Origin: Moritella sp. 24
GTDB lineage: Bacteria; Pseudomonadota; Gammaproteobacteria; Enterobacterales; Moritellaceae
Assembly (NCBI RefSeq): GCF_018219155.1
Contig: NZ_CP056123.1
Span: 2,303,505 to 2,367,504 of the forward strand
Direction: 5' to 3'
DNA length: 64,000 nt
The translations under genes were made by a program, and so were the position numbers. Below the pieces are notes generated by a model, which saw only the letters and a list, made by a program, of their open reading frames with translations, was not told the origin of the DNA and ran no database searches. The first letter of the stretch is position 1; each line of letters opens with the position of its first letter. Of this stretch, positions 55,401 to 64,000 are shown one piece after another.

Positions 55401-56462
55401 CTACCCCTCAATAAGCTTGTTATAAGCTTTGATCATCGTCTTAATATCAAAGTTTTTAGTGATAAAATCACGTGGATGATATTCACTACAACGTTTCATC
55501 TGCGCTTTAATCGCGATATGAAATTCATTAATCGTATGTCGTTTGATTAATCGTCCAGTTTCCTTACATACGCCCTCATGTACCCCGCCAACATCACTAC
55601 ATACCACGGGTACGTTGCAAGATTGTGCTTCTAATATGGATAAAGGCAGTCCCTCATTTGAGGAAGTAAGTACAAATAGATCTAGCTGATGATAAAAACT
55701 AACCATATCATCTGTGTAACCTATAAATTTAACTTTAGTAGACAGGTCTAACTCCTGCACTAGATTGAGGAGATTAGCTTTCTCTGGACCGTCACCTGCA
55801 ATGAATAATTCGACATTCGGTATATTAGCGACAGCTTGAATCAATATATCTAACGATTTTTCAGTGACCAGCCTTGCTGCACAGCCAACCTTGAATACGC
55901 GTGCATTATGTTTGTATATTTTATGGCTTAAGCTCGGAGAAAACTTATCGGTATCAATACCATTTAAAATAGTAACAGGCTCTGTGGTACACCCTAGCAT
56001 TTCAGACAGCTGTAGCCCGACTGTAGAGGCATCTGCAACTAAGGTAATACGATTCAATCTGAGCATTAACTTGGTCATCTGTAGTTGTTTATTATCGAGT
56101 AAATGCCATGCGTCATGTTCCGTGTGAATATGTTGTATATTTGTCGATTTGAGTACTGCCATCCCGCCATAAAGCAAAGGGCCAATATGATGCGTATGTA
56201 TAATATCAACTTCTAACGTTCTTAATATTTTACGCAAACGTCTGACTGTCGCTAATTTAAACCCCGGTTTTTTATCTAGAAAAATAAGCCTATCATGATA
56301 ACGTTTTAATGCAGGCCAATGCGCTAAACATGTCGCTTCGTCCCCTTCTAATGCAACGATATATACTTTAATATCAGCGTCTTGTAATCGCATGATATCA
56401 AGTACTAATTTTTCGATTCCACCCGGCTTTAAATGCTGGATTATTTCAACCATGACTTTCAT
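55401..56462 (-). CDS. GT4 family glycosyltransferase (SypP-like)
   Basis: The 353-residue GT-B enzyme begins MKVMVEIIQHLKPGGIEKLVLDI, has the mid-domain VADASTVG and ILNGIDTDKFSPS, and the donor-binding GCAARLVTEKSLDILIQA, FIAGDGPEKANLLNLV and LTSSNEGLPLSILEAQSCNVPVVCSDVGG with the GT4 Glu pattern. The frame could start 20 codons earlier inside the preceding gene; ATG 56462 has AAGG 9 bases upstream. It overlaps the chain-length gene by 17 bases and is followed two bases later by the GT2-phosphotransferase fusion. Confidence 0.87.
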   Translation of the reverse strand: MKVMVEIIQHLKPGGIEKLVLDIMRLQDADIKVYIVALEGDEATCLAHWPALKRYHDRLIFLDKKPGFKLATVRRLRKILRTLEVDIIHTHHIGPLLYGGMAVLKSTNIQHIHTEHDAWHLLDNKQLQMTKLMLRLNRITLVADASTVGLQLSEMLGCTTEPVTILNGIDTDKFSPSLSHKIYKHNARVFKVGCAARLVTEKSLDILIQAVANIPNVELFIAGDGPEKANLLNLVQELDLSTKVKFIGYTDDMVSFYHQLDLFVLTSSNEGLPLSILEAQSCNVPVVCSDVGGVHEGVCKETGRLIKRHTINEFHIAIKAQMKRCSEYHPRDFITKNFDIKTMIKAYNKLIEG

Positions 56463-57915
56463 CTTCGACATCCTTTTCATAACCAATCGAAGGCAATCGC
56501 GCGATAATATCAATATCATCAAACACTTTTACCTTTTTTATATGCCATAACGTATCGTCTAACAACTCTACAATCACAGCCAAACCAATACCGCCAGCGA
56601 TACCAGCGAATATACCAATAACGATATAAATAGAGAGCGCTAAATTAGATGGGTACCCCGGCGTAAAGGGTCTATCAATGACTTTAATTTTTTCAGGCTC
56701 TTCATGTCGACCTAACTCCCCTGTCACTTTCGCCATTTCATGTCGATTTAAAAGGTCATGATATAACTTAGTATTCACGGTTAGATCCCGCTGCAGCGCA
56801 CTCAACTCTTTAGCTACATCCGCTTCCATTGCGACATTGTTTGTTAAACGTTTTGACTGTTGGCGTAACATCGCGATTTCGTTTTCTAATTGAATCACAC
56901 GCGACTGAGACGATTGAAGATTCTCTAATTGAGACAATAGTAATGAGGGTACTTTACCTTCACTATCATTACTGTCGACAACGGATGCTAGGTTCCACAA
57001 TTGCTTTAATTGCGCCTCTGTTAACGCTACATTTTTACTCAGTAATTTTTTTTGTTCGTTTTTTAAATTATTTAGCTGTAATTCAACAGACTGTACCTTT
57101 GAATGATTACTCGTGTAGCTTGCTTTTAGTAATGATAATTTAGCCTCAGCTGAAACGATTTGTTCCTCAACAACACCTATGACAGGGTTTGTTTGCGCTA
57201 ATTTAAGTTTTAAACTATTTAACTGCCCATAAGCACCCGATAGTTCGATATCTTTATTTCTGATCTCACTAAATATTGAAAATAATGTTTGGTTGTTTTG
57301 AATAAATAATTCGGGTAGCACACCGAGATGTTTACGACGAAAATCCGCCATTTTCTCTTCCGCTGTCTCGAGCTTTTCACGTCTCAACTCTAATTGAGCA
57401 AGCAAGAACTTCTCTGATGAGACAATTGACGCTCTACTCGGCGCCATTAAACTCTCAATAAATAATTCACTCACTGAGGTCAGAATAGATTCCATTTGGG
57501 TTGGATCATCCCAACTCAAAGATATAACCACCAAATCAGTACCAGATAAAGTTAATGTGATTGCATCTGAAAGTTGCTCAACGATCAAATCTTTTTCTCG
57601 ATAACTACTGTTACTGTCTATCAACTGATTTTGCTCTGCAACAGTAGAAAGAATATGCCTACTATGTACCAATACCCGTAAAGCAACCATCCGATACTCA
57701 AGATTAAAAGATACCGAAAGATCTTCTAAAAATGGGTTCAATAGCGCACTTTCCTGAACCAAAACAGATGTATGCGCATCATAGCGCTTAGGGGTCATTA
57801 CGCTCACTAACGTCGTAATCAAAACCGTTAATATAATAGAAACACCGAGATAATAACGTCTGCGCCACATGATCTCGATAAATCGATAAATATTACCCCA
57901 TATTATAGTACCCAT
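56446..57915 (-). CDS. Wzz/GumC-like polysaccharide co-polymerase without kinase domain (SypO-like)
   Basis: The 489-residue protein has membrane segments near 22-40 and 440-465 flanking a long periplasmic coiled-coil region (about 170-400, for example QLELRREKLETAEEKMADFRRKHLG and VQSVELQLNNLKNEQKKLL). The RPFTPGYPSNLALSIYIVIG block ahead of the second segment is typical. There is no Walker motif or tyrosine tail, so it is a chain-length protein without autokinase, as SypO. The start lies three bases past the lipoprotein stop. Confidence 0.88.
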   Translation of the reverse strand: MGTIIWGNIYRFIEIMWRRRYYLGVSIILTVLITTLVSVMTPKRYDAHTSVLVQESALLNPFLEDLSVSFNLEYRMVALRVLVHSRHILSTVAEQNQLIDSNSSYREKDLIVEQLSDAITLTLSGTDLVVISLSWDDPTQMESILTSVSELFIESLMAPSRASIVSSEKFLLAQLELRREKLETAEEKMADFRRKHLGVLPELFIQNNQTLFSIFSEIRNKDIELSGAYGQLNSLKLKLAQTNPVIGVVEEQIVSAEAKLSLLKASYTSNHSKVQSVELQLNNLKNEQKKLLSKNVALTEAQLKQLWNLASVVDSNDSEGKVPSLLLSQLENLQSSQSRVIQLENEIAMLRQQSKRLTNNVAMEADVAKELSALQRDLTVNTKLYHDLLNRHEMAKVTGELGRHEEPEKIKVIDRPFTPGYPSNLALSIYIVIGIFAGIAGGIGLAVIVELLDDTLWHIKKVKVFDDIDIIARLPSIGYEKDVEDESHG

Positions 57916-57917
57916 AC

Positions 57918-58403
57918 CTACAACCTTGTGCTTTCAAGTAAGCCTGCTGACTTGCTAGTTGTTATATGCGTATCTTGAATAACCTTCTCTTCTATCACTA
58001 CGGAATCAGCAATTAGCTTAGGGTCATACTTTATTTGAATGATCTCTTGATTCTTACTGAGAGCTTTAATAACAGCTTGTGCGCGTTGATGCCCAATAGA
58101 TAAGCCTGAATAATCGTTTTCAGCTTTTGCTTTTCCGTAGGTTATTATCGCTCCCGACTGCCAATCGTAAAGATAAAGCAATTTATTACGTTGCTCACGA
58201 GAGAGCGCTACTTGTTTATATTCAAAAACAAAATTTAGTTTTCTCGGTTCAATCAATACAGATGTCTCTGGTACTGAGGCTAATGTTATTCCAGCCATTG
58301 CCATAGGTATAACCGTCGGCGAGCTTGCACACCCATACAATAAAACTAACGGCATGCACAATAGTTGAATTCGAGTAAGCTTTAAGTGAATAAATCCCTT
58401 CAT
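57918..58403 (-). CDS. OmpA-like lipoprotein of the second polysaccharide operon
   Basis: The 161-residue protein has a lipoprotein signal with lipobox LLYGC (Cys25) and a region (LNFVFEYKQVALSREQRNKLLYL to GLSIGHQRAQAVIKALSKN) that resembles a reduced OmpA C-terminal domain, including the AQAV helix. The OmpA peptidoglycan-binding Asp/Arg set is not clearly present. OmpA-type proteins (SypB) occur in syp loci, but at a different place. The ribosome-binding site is GGGAG. The family assignment is tentative. Confidence 0.6.
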   Translation of the reverse strand: MKGFIHLKLTRIQLLCMPLVLLYGCASSPTVIPMAMAGITLASVPETSVLIEPRKLNFVFEYKQVALSREQRNKLLYLYDWQSGAIITYGKAKAENDYSGLSIGHQRAQAVIKALSKNQEIIQIKYDPKLIADSVVIEEKVIQDTHITTSKSAGLLESTRL

Positions 58404-58443
58404 ATTATTCTCCCAACACCATTATTAATTTCAATACTGCCTT

Positions 58444-59613
58444 TCATCGACAGCTTTTTGCTAATAGCGTAGTAATGCTATGACACCGAGCTTCCCAAGT
58501 TGAATTCTCCACCATTTTTCGTGATTTATCTTTTAGCTGTGTTAACTCCGTATTCGTTAATGTGAGTGCTGAATTTAATTTTTCGAGCATTTGTTGTTGA
58601 TTATCTGCAATATAAATACTTTCAGAAAATGCCATCACAGCTGGATATTTAGTGCTAACAACAGGCTGGCCGATGGCAAGATATTCTCTTAATTTCAATG
58701 GATTACACGCTCTAATTTGTTCGTTATCAACAAACGGAATTAATGATACTTGCCAATTAGCTGCATATTGAATCAATTCTGCATGCGCCATGTCAGGTAA
58801 ATGGGTAATATTGTCATATTCAAAAATTGGGCATGTATCGATATCAATCTTCCCAATGAATAAAAAGGTAACATCAGGTCTAGCTTCAGCAAGAAAAGTA
58901 ATTAGTTCAAAGTCTAACCAACTCGTGATACTACCGTAATAACCAACCACTAAGTCTGAATCAGGATAATCAGCAGGTCGTTCGCATATACTTGAAAAAT
59001 GCTTTAAGTCGACTCCATGCGGTAAAACATGTGTTTTATCTTTAGGAAACTGACGGGCTATATTCTCACTCGCTGCAAAAATAATATCAGCGCGTTTTAC
59101 CAACTTAGTTTCTTCAATACTGACTTGTTTGTGATCCACACCCTGTAACGCATTAAAATCATCTCCAGCATAATAAACAACAAGATCCTCTTCTAGCGCG
59201 TCAATCACACATCGACCTGTCGGTAACGATAGCCATAAAACGCGTGGATTACTTTTGTTTTCAGGATATTTAGCGAGCAGTGCCCTTGCCTGATAAGTCA
59301 GTAACAAGCGATTAATCATATAAGCGATATTACTGCCGGGCCAAGGTACCGCGAGTGGCGCTAGAATTTCTAACGGTTTACAATCTTCAGCCAAGTGCCC
59401 ATTGTGCTGATTAAAATCGTTTGCTGTCGCATTATTGAACTGCTTAAACTTTTCAATAACACGTTTAGCATCAGTCAATTTTGGACGCCTTAAGCCAATT
59501 GAGTTAACCCAATACACCTGGTGTTCGTTTATCATACATTTCATTAAATGCTGAGTGCTACTAGGGTGACGACCCCAATCTTCACCGAATACAATCCATT
59601 GCCAGTTTTTCAT
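58444..59613 (-). CDS. Glycosyltransferase, GT-B fold (SypN-like)
   Basis: The 389-residue protein opens WQWIVFGEDWGRHPSSTQHLM and has a C-terminal GT1/GT4-type domain with VVGYYGSITSWLDFELI, FLFIGKIDI, LPDMAHAELIQYAANWQVSLIPF and LKLREYLAIGQPVVSTKYPAV, where the Lys-Leu-Arg-Glu replaces the EAMA block of GT4 enzymes. It would add a sugar to the lipid-linked precursor. Its start overlaps the acetyltransferase stop as ATGA. Order and size match SypN. Confidence 0.82.
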   Translation of the reverse strand: MKNWQWIVFGEDWGRHPSSTQHLMKCMINEHQVYWVNSIGLRRPKLTDAKRVIEKFKQFNNATANDFNQHNGHLAEDCKPLEILAPLAVPWPGSNIAYMINRLLLTYQARALLAKYPENKSNPRVLWLSLPTGRCVIDALEEDLVVYYAGDDFNALQGVDHKQVSIEETKLVKRADIIFAASENIARQFPKDKTHVLPHGVDLKHFSSICERPADYPDSDLVVGYYGSITSWLDFELITFLAEARPDVTFLFIGKIDIDTCPIFEYDNITHLPDMAHAELIQYAANWQVSLIPFVDNEQIRACNPLKLREYLAIGQPVVSTKYPAVMAFSESIYIADNQQQMLEKLNSALTLTNTELTQLKDKSRKMVENSTWEARCHSITTLLAKSCR

Positions 59614-60314
59614 AATGATTTGATCACCTTAGCTGGCGTACCACCAGCAAGTACACCAGAAGGTAGATCCGTTGTCACAATACTCCCGGCTGCGACAATA
59701 GTGCCCTCTCCGATAGTGACTCCAGCCATGACACTGACTCCTGTTGCCAGCCAAACATCTCGCTTGAGGATAATGTCACCAACTTGTGATGCATGGTCAG
59801 GTAAACCTGCGGCTCGCTCTTGTGCATCAATAGGGTGCCCTGGATACCCCGCAAGAAAAACACGTCCAGCTAACCTCACATTGTCTTCAATGATAACGCT
59901 GCCACCAACTGCAATATTATTTTGCCAATTAATATCAACATTATTACCAATGACAAGACGCGAAGGCTGGCCATTCATACTTCGGCCACTTAATGTCGAT
60001 ATTCCAGATACACGGCAATTATCACCCATCTCAATAGTTAGGTGCCCTAACACTAATGGCATTCCAGAATAGAGATATAAGTTATTTGTTTTTGTTATCA
60101 AACGACTTTTAAATAAAGGCGTCCAATATACGATACGTAAGAAACTCGCAAATAGATGTGTAATAAACAAATGAAATTTAAGCATAAAAGCATGGACGAA
60201 AGGAATGACCGGAAAAGAAAATTGCATCAGCTTACGAATGCAGTTGTGACATGTTTTGGCTAGTGTACTACTGTCATGTTTTAGCCATAACTTAAATGAA
60301 CCAAGCATATCCAT
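59610..60314 (-). CDS. Hexapeptide-repeat (LbH) acetyltransferase (SypM-like)
   Basis: The 234-residue protein has a hexapeptide repeat region (about 90-230: VIGNNVDINWQNNIAVGG, VIIEDNVRLAGRVFLAGYPGHP, DIILKRDVWLATGVSVMAGVTIGEGTIVAAGSIV) and ends ASVVT-like DLPSGVLAGGTPAKVIKSL, the WcaF/maltose acetyltransferase pattern. It probably O-acetylates the repeat unit. First gene of the minus-strand operon. The first two ATGs are two codons apart and the ribosome-binding site is weak. Confidence 0.85.
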   Translation of the reverse strand: MDMLGSFKLWLKHDSSTLAKTCHNCIRKLMQFSFPVIPFVHAFMLKFHLFITHLFASFLRIVYWTPLFKSRLITKTNNLYLYSGMPLVLGHLTIEMGDNCRVSGISTLSGRSMNGQPSRLVIGNNVDINWQNNIAVGGSVIIEDNVRLAGRVFLAGYPGHPIDAQERAAGLPDHASQVGDIILKRDVWLATGVSVMAGVTIGEGTIVAAGSIVTTDLPSGVLAGGTPAKVIKSL

Positions 60315-60487
60315 ATAATTACTTTTCCCTGTAATCGATTATCTATGTAACAAGACTAGACTATATAAAAACAATGGGTTAAAAGTGATCCAAAAATAAT
60401 CCATATTAAAAGCAATTAAATTTCAAAAACATCACCACCGTTATTCGTTAAATCGACTAAGCTAATTATTACTACAAAGGATTTGTA

Positions 60488-61462
60488 ATGGTTACAAAAA
60501 TAGGGGCGAATATGAAACCAACAGTGAGTGTCATTATTCCAAGCAAAAATTGTCTTTCTTCTCTACCACGAGCAATTGATAGTATTTGGCAACAAAATAT
60601 CGCTAACATTGAAGTCATCATCGTTGACGATGGATCAACAGATGGCAGCTGGGAGTGGATCTGTCAGCTCTGCCGAAAACACAATAACCTGATTGCATTG
60701 AAACTAAATAATGAGGGCACATCAACAGCCCGTAACCATGCAGTGAGAGTTTCAAGTGGCACATACATCGCCTTTCTCGATGCTGATAAATTCTGGTATG
60801 AGCATAAGCTACAGCAACAAATTAAATTTATGGAAGAAAATCCACAGGTCGGTATTAGCTTCACGAATTGTGAACTGATGAATGATAAGTGTGAAGTGAC
60901 TCATGATAGCTTTACGAATAGTGATTATTTCAAGCAGCAAGCTAAAAGGCACAATCAGGATGCCTTTATTGTTCCTAAAGGTGCAGCGGCAATATTCTCG
61001 CAAAACATCATAGGTACATCGACAGTACTCGTTAGACGGGATTTATATTTAGCACTTGATGGGTTTGACCATAATATAAAATTAGCATCCGATTGGGACC
61101 TATGGCTAAAGATTGCATTACATACCGCAGTTGGTTGCATTAAAAAACCATTGGCGGCTTGCCTGCGTAAAAAAACAATCATGAGTCATCAAGTTAAACA
61201 ATTGAAAGCGACCGAGCAAGTAATCAAACGTTATGAAAATAAAATAAAAACAATTGATCCCTACGCAGTCCGCTCAGCTCATGCACACTTATCTGAATCT
61301 TATGCAGAATACTACAGACAAGTAGCACGTCCAGCTCAAGCGTTAGCATGTGACATCAAAGCATTATGTGAACAGCCCGCATCACGCCGTTTTAAGAATA
61401 TTTTAACAGACTTAAAACTCAGTATGCATATGAGTGAATATGACAATGGTATGAATATGTGA
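60488..61462 (+). CDS. GT2 family glycosyltransferase
   Basis: The 324-residue protein has a typical soluble GT2 domain: VSVIIPSKNCLSSLPRAIDS, EVIIVDDGSTDGSW, GTSTARNHAVRVSSGTYIAFLDADKFW (the DXD), and FDHNIKLASDWDLWLKIAL. A helical C-terminal region resembles the TPR-like tails of similar enzymes. It is divergent from the syp-like operon and may supply a further sugar to the same polymer (inference from position). The AAAGGA site is 6 bases before the ATG. Confidence 0.88.
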   Translation: MVTKIGANMKPTVSVIIPSKNCLSSLPRAIDSIWQQNIANIEVIIVDDGSTDGSWEWICQLCRKHNNLIALKLNNEGTSTARNHAVRVSSGTYIAFLDADKFWYEHKLQQQIKFMEENPQVGISFTNCELMNDKCEVTHDSFTNSDYFKQQAKRHNQDAFIVPKGAAAIFSQNIIGTSTVLVRRDLYLALDGFDHNIKLASDWDLWLKIALHTAVGCIKKPLAACLRKKTIMSHQVKQLKATEQVIKRYENKIKTIDPYAVRSAHAHLSESYAEYYRQVARPAQALACDIKALCEQPASRRFKNILTDLKLSMHMSEYDNGMNM

Positions 61463-61477
61463 TGTGGAAAATAGATC

Positions 61478-61529
61478 CTCATAGGCGTCAGCCAATATTG
61501 TAAATCACGAACTCTGTGACACCTATGAG
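61478..61529. repeat. Long-loop inverted repeat between convergent genes
   Basis: CTCATAGGCGTCA (61478-61490) pairs with TGACACCTATGAG (61517-61529) with one mismatch and a 26-base loop. It lies between the convergent GT2 and Nif3-like genes. There is no T run, so it is not a clear intrinsic terminator. Confidence 0.4.
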
Positions 61530-61541
61530 CCAGTCATATCG

Positions 61542-62303
61542 TTAAACTGGATTATCTATATCAATGAAAGTAACATCAAGCCCTTTCTCTTCAGCTAACC
61601 ATTCACCCAATGCTTTCACACCGTAGCGTTCTGTTGCATGATGACCCGCTGCAAAAAAGCTTATTCCCGCTTCACGCGCTAAATGAATCGTTTGCTCTGA
61701 CGCTTCACCACTGATAAATGCATCAATGCCTTGCTCAATAGCAAGCTCAATATAACTTTGGCCACCACCAGTACACCAAGCAACAGATTTAATCGGCTTA
61801 CCAGCATCAACAACAAGTGGCGCACGGTTAAGCTGACTTTCAATACGTGATGTTAGCTCAGTCGTTGTAATTGGCTCTTCAAATTTACCAACCAAAGCAA
61901 CGCTTGCTTTATCCCAAGGTTCTAACCCTCGGCGAACAGTAATACCCAATAATTTAGCTAATTCAACGTTATTACCGAGTTCAGGATGAACATCTAACGG
62001 TAAATGATAAGCATACAAATTAATGTCATTTTTGATTAGCGTTTTAATACGGTTATATTTAATACCCGTTATCGCAGGCGATTCATTTTTCCAGAAATAA
62101 CCGTGATGAACTAAAATTGCATCTGCTTGTTGTTCGACAGCAGCGTCAATAAGAGCTTGAGACGCCGTTACACCAGTGATCACTTTCGTCACAGTGTCTT
62201 TGCCCTGAACCTGTAGCCCGTTGACCGTAAAATCACGCACACGGTGTGGTTGCATAAATTCAGTTAAAATATTTTCAAGTTTTTTATTATTGAGTGAGGC
62301 CAT
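61542..62303 (-). CDS. Nif3-like dinuclear metal centre protein (YbgI family)
   Basis: The 253-residue protein has the Nif3 elements: DFTVNGLQVQG, DAILVHHGYFWKNE (metal-binding His pair), AYHLPLDVHPELGNN, and the late FFAAGHHATERYGVKALGEW with further His and Glu ligands. Full length for the short bacterial form. Some relatives act as GTP cyclohydrolase-like or pyrophosphatase-like enzymes; the true reaction is unsettled. The frame extends 34 codons upstream, but ATG 62303 has GAGGAG 6 bases upstream and begins MASLNNKKLENIL. Confidence 0.9.
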   Translation of the reverse strand: MASLNNKKLENILTEFMQPHRVRDFTVNGLQVQGKDTVTKVITGVTASQALIDAAVEQQADAILVHHGYFWKNESPAITGIKYNRIKTLIKNDINLYAYHLPLDVHPELGNNVELAKLLGITVRRGLEPWDKASVALVGKFEEPITTTELTSRIESQLNRAPLVVDAGKPIKSVAWCTGGGQSYIELAIEQGIDAFISGEASEQTIHLAREAGISFFAAGHHATERYGVKALGEWLAEEKGLDVTFIDIDNPV

Positions 62304-62379
62304 GCCCGCTCCTCGTTTTTTGTTGAATTCTAATCTAAGATTATATGTATACGTTAAGTTGAAGCTTGAAGCAAATAAC

Positions 62380-63282
62380 ATGCAGTTAGAAAGTAGTTTA
62401 GACACCTATAACTATAATTTTAAGAATCCTGTCGTACGAGATCTAGCATGGACGATTGCAAGTCCGCCAATGGTTAACCTAGATCATGCAGATCTTATTT
62501 CAACGGAATGGTTAGCGCAGCAATATACAAATTACCTACCTCGTCTCTTTGCTTTAGATAACGATCCAGCGCCCCTACTCAAATTTATACATTCGACCAC
62601 AAGACTGGGTCTGTATTTCGAGCAACTCTGGTATTTTTTCTTTACTGACAACCCTAACTTTGATGTGCTACTCGCGAATAAACAGGTACGAGACGACCAC
62701 GTGACCTATGGCGAATTTGATTTCATCGTCAAAGACAATCATACAAAGCAAGTGACACACTATGAAGTAGCAGTAAAGTTTTACCTCAGCTACCCCTGCA
62801 AGCAGGCTGAACCACCATTATGGTACGGTGCAAACATAAGAGATCGTTTCGATATAAAATTCAATCATATGTGTAAGCATCAGATAAAATTAGGTAAAGA
62901 AGCTGCAGCGAAACCAATCCTCGATGAACATAATATACAGATTGACCATGAAAAAATAATTTTGAAAGGACGTTTATATCAAGCGCATCCCGCACTTAAT
63001 CTGACAGACGAGATATTACCAAATAGTTGTAATTGGCAATGGATTACACAGCATCATTTTCAAGCACACTGTAGCCACCACGACTGGTATCAACTCGCTA
63101 AGCCTGATTACCTTGCAACACGTTCTATGGTCGAACTTGATAAGTATCACAACCAAAAATCAGACGAAAAAAAACCACTGCAGCTACTTCGATATGAAAA
63201 TCAAAAAGAAGCTGAGCGGTTGATATTAGTGCCTGATGAATGGCTAGAAAAATTAAACTTAACCGTTCAAAATAGACTATAG
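62380..63282 (+). CDS. DUF1853 family protein
   Basis: The 300-residue product begins MQLESSLDTYNYNFKNPVVRDLAWTIASPPMV and has LGLYFEQLWYFFFTDNP, VTYGEFDFIVKD and THYEVAVKFYLS with GANIRDRFDIKFNHMCKHQ, matching DUF1853. The E-x-D and E-V-AVKF pattern resembles the PD-(D/E)XK nuclease fold (Asp/Glu ... EVAVK), but function is not established. The frame extends 53 codons upstream across the Nif3-like gene on the other strand; ATG 62380 is the sensible start. It converges with fabV with one base between stops. Confidence 0.85.
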   Translation: MQLESSLDTYNYNFKNPVVRDLAWTIASPPMVNLDHADLISTEWLAQQYTNYLPRLFALDNDPAPLLKFIHSTTRLGLYFEQLWYFFFTDNPNFDVLLANKQVRDDHVTYGEFDFIVKDNHTKQVTHYEVAVKFYLSYPCKQAEPPLWYGANIRDRFDIKFNHMCKHQIKLGKEAAAKPILDEHNIQIDHEKIILKGRLYQAHPALNLTDEILPNSCNWQWITQHHFQAHCSHHDWYQLAKPDYLATRSMVELDKYHNQKSDEKKPLQLLRYENQKEAERLILVPDEWLEKLNLTVQNRL

Positions 63283-63283
63283 A

Positions 63284-64000
63284 TTACGCTAGTGTGATTG
63301 GTTCGAAATCAACAATCGGGTTCACATCTGCATCATAGTCAACGCCTTCAATGCCAAAACCAAACAAGGCTAAGAACTCATCTTTATAGAATTGGTAATC
63401 AGTCGTTTCAAATAAGTTGTCGTCTGTTACTTCATCCCATAGCTTCACACACGTCGCTTGAACATCATCACGCAGTTCCCAATCATCCATACGCAGACGA
63501 TTTTTGTCATCAAGCTTAACGCTGCTAACACCTTGCGGGTACAGTGAATCGCGGAATAAACGTGAAATTTGCTCTAAGCAACCTTCATGTAAACCATGTT
63601 CTTTCATTACGCGGAATGCCATTGCAATGTATAGTGGCATAACAGGAATTGCAGCACTTGCTTGAGTCACAACACTCTTAAGCACAGCTACATTCGCACT
63701 GCCACCTGTCACTTTCAGGTCTGCATCAATTGCATGTGCAGCACGATCAAGATCTTGCTTCGCTTTACCTAATGCGCCATCCCAATAGATCGGCCATGTA
63801 ATTTCAGTACCGATGTAGCTATAAGCAACTGTTTTACAACCTTCAGCTAATACGCCAGCATCAGATAATGCAGACATCCATAGTTCCCAATCTTCACCGC
63901 CCATTACAGTCACGGTATCTTGGATCTCTTGTTCTGTAGCAGGTTCTACACTTGCTTCAAATAATGTGTTTTTATTGGTATCAACCGCTTTCGCTGTATA
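63284..64000 (-). CDS. fabV: trans-2-enoyl-ACP/CoA reductase FabV, C-terminal part (partial)
   Basis: The frame is open to the right edge; 238 residues of about 400 are visible. [45 protein letters not shown] with the YX8K catalytic pair (Tyr and Lys of [10 protein letters not shown]), and [11 protein letters not shown] are FabV features. FabV reduces enoyl-ACP in fatty-acid synthesis and is the triclosan-resistant isoenzyme common in Vibrio and Shewanella. The NADH-binding N-terminus lies outside the window. Confidence 0.93.
   Translation of the reverse strand, partial: YTAKAVDTNKNTLFEASVEPATEQEIQDTVTVMGGEDWELWMSALSDAGVLAEGCKTVAYSYIGTEITWPIYWDGALGKAKQDLDRAAHAIDADLKVTGGSANVAVLKSVVTQASAAIPVMPLYIAMAFRVMKEHGLHEGCLEQISRLFRDSLYPQGVSSVKLDDKNRLRMDDWELRDDVQATCVKLWDEVTDDNLFETTDYQFYKDEFLALFGFGIEGVDYDADVNPIVDFEPITLA

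Noticed and set aside
59548-60072. 174-codon open frame on the plus strand
   Set aside because: It is antisense to the hexapeptide acetyltransferase, whose regular repeat creates an open complementary frame.

Overview
The window reads as chromosomal DNA of a marine gammaproteobacterium from the Vibrio / Shewanella / Moritella / Psychromonas neighbourhood. The coding sequence is AT-rich. The order lolCDE - PilZ protein - mfd - csiV, a fabV-type enoyl-ACP reductase, a bifunctional hisB and hisIE, and cydABX next to cydDC all point there. Genus is an inference (Moritella-like seems plausible). I see no rRNA, tRNA, insertion sequence, integrase or CRISPR array.

Layout. (1) 1-6282: the 3' part of a Tad/Flp pilus operon: end of the secretin gene, a small lipoprotein gene that looks frame-shifted, then tadZ, tadA, tadB, tadC, tadD. 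(2) 6340-13091: histidine operon with a leader peptide carrying five consecutive His codons, an attenuator, then hisG-D-C-B-H-F-IE and a terminator. hisA is absent from its usual place between hisH and hisF. (3) 13145-21277: an acyltransferase gene on the minus strand, then a GbsR/MarR-type regulator, cydA, cydB, cydX (47 codons), cydD and cydC. The upstream region carries two FNR-type boxes exactly 50 bp apart and a perfect 24-bp palindrome. (4) 21326-32779: a DUF1499 lipoprotein and an exopolysaccharide export cluster: tyrosine autokinase co-polymerase, short Wza-like export protein, outer-membrane barrel, priming sugar-phosphate transferase, acyltransferase, Wzx flippase, Wzy polymerase/ligase and a secreted beta-helix protein. 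(5) 32801-34733: a MepK-like peptidase and an LdtD-like L,D-transpeptidase, enzymes that cut and make 3-3 peptidoglycan crosslinks. (6) 34846-40983: yaiI, a NYN-domain protein, then a GtrA flippase, a two-component system, a GtrB/ArnC-type transferase and an ArnT-like GT39 enzyme, together a possible envelope-glycan modification module. (7) 41154-53535: core genes, including a TIGR01777 epimerase, a ComEC without its metallo-beta-lactamase domain, DUF2062, lolCDE, a PilZ-type gene, mfd and csiV. (8) 53545-61462: a second polysaccharide operon whose order matches sypM-N-(lipoprotein)-O-P-Q-R of Vibrio fischeri, with Q and R fused, plus a divergent GT2. (9) 61542-64000: Nif3-like protein, DUF1853 protein and the 3' part of fabV.

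How it fits together. Three surface systems (Tad pilus, two exopolysaccharide loci) suggest attachment and biofilm growth. The first exopolysaccharide locus holds priming, flipping, polymerising and export functions but no elongating glycosyltransferase. The second has glycosyltransferases, priming domain, acetyltransferase and chain-length protein but no Wzx, Wzy or Wza. They may therefore work on one polymer, or each may depend on genes outside the window. The cyd block with FNR boxes indicates respiration at low oxygen.
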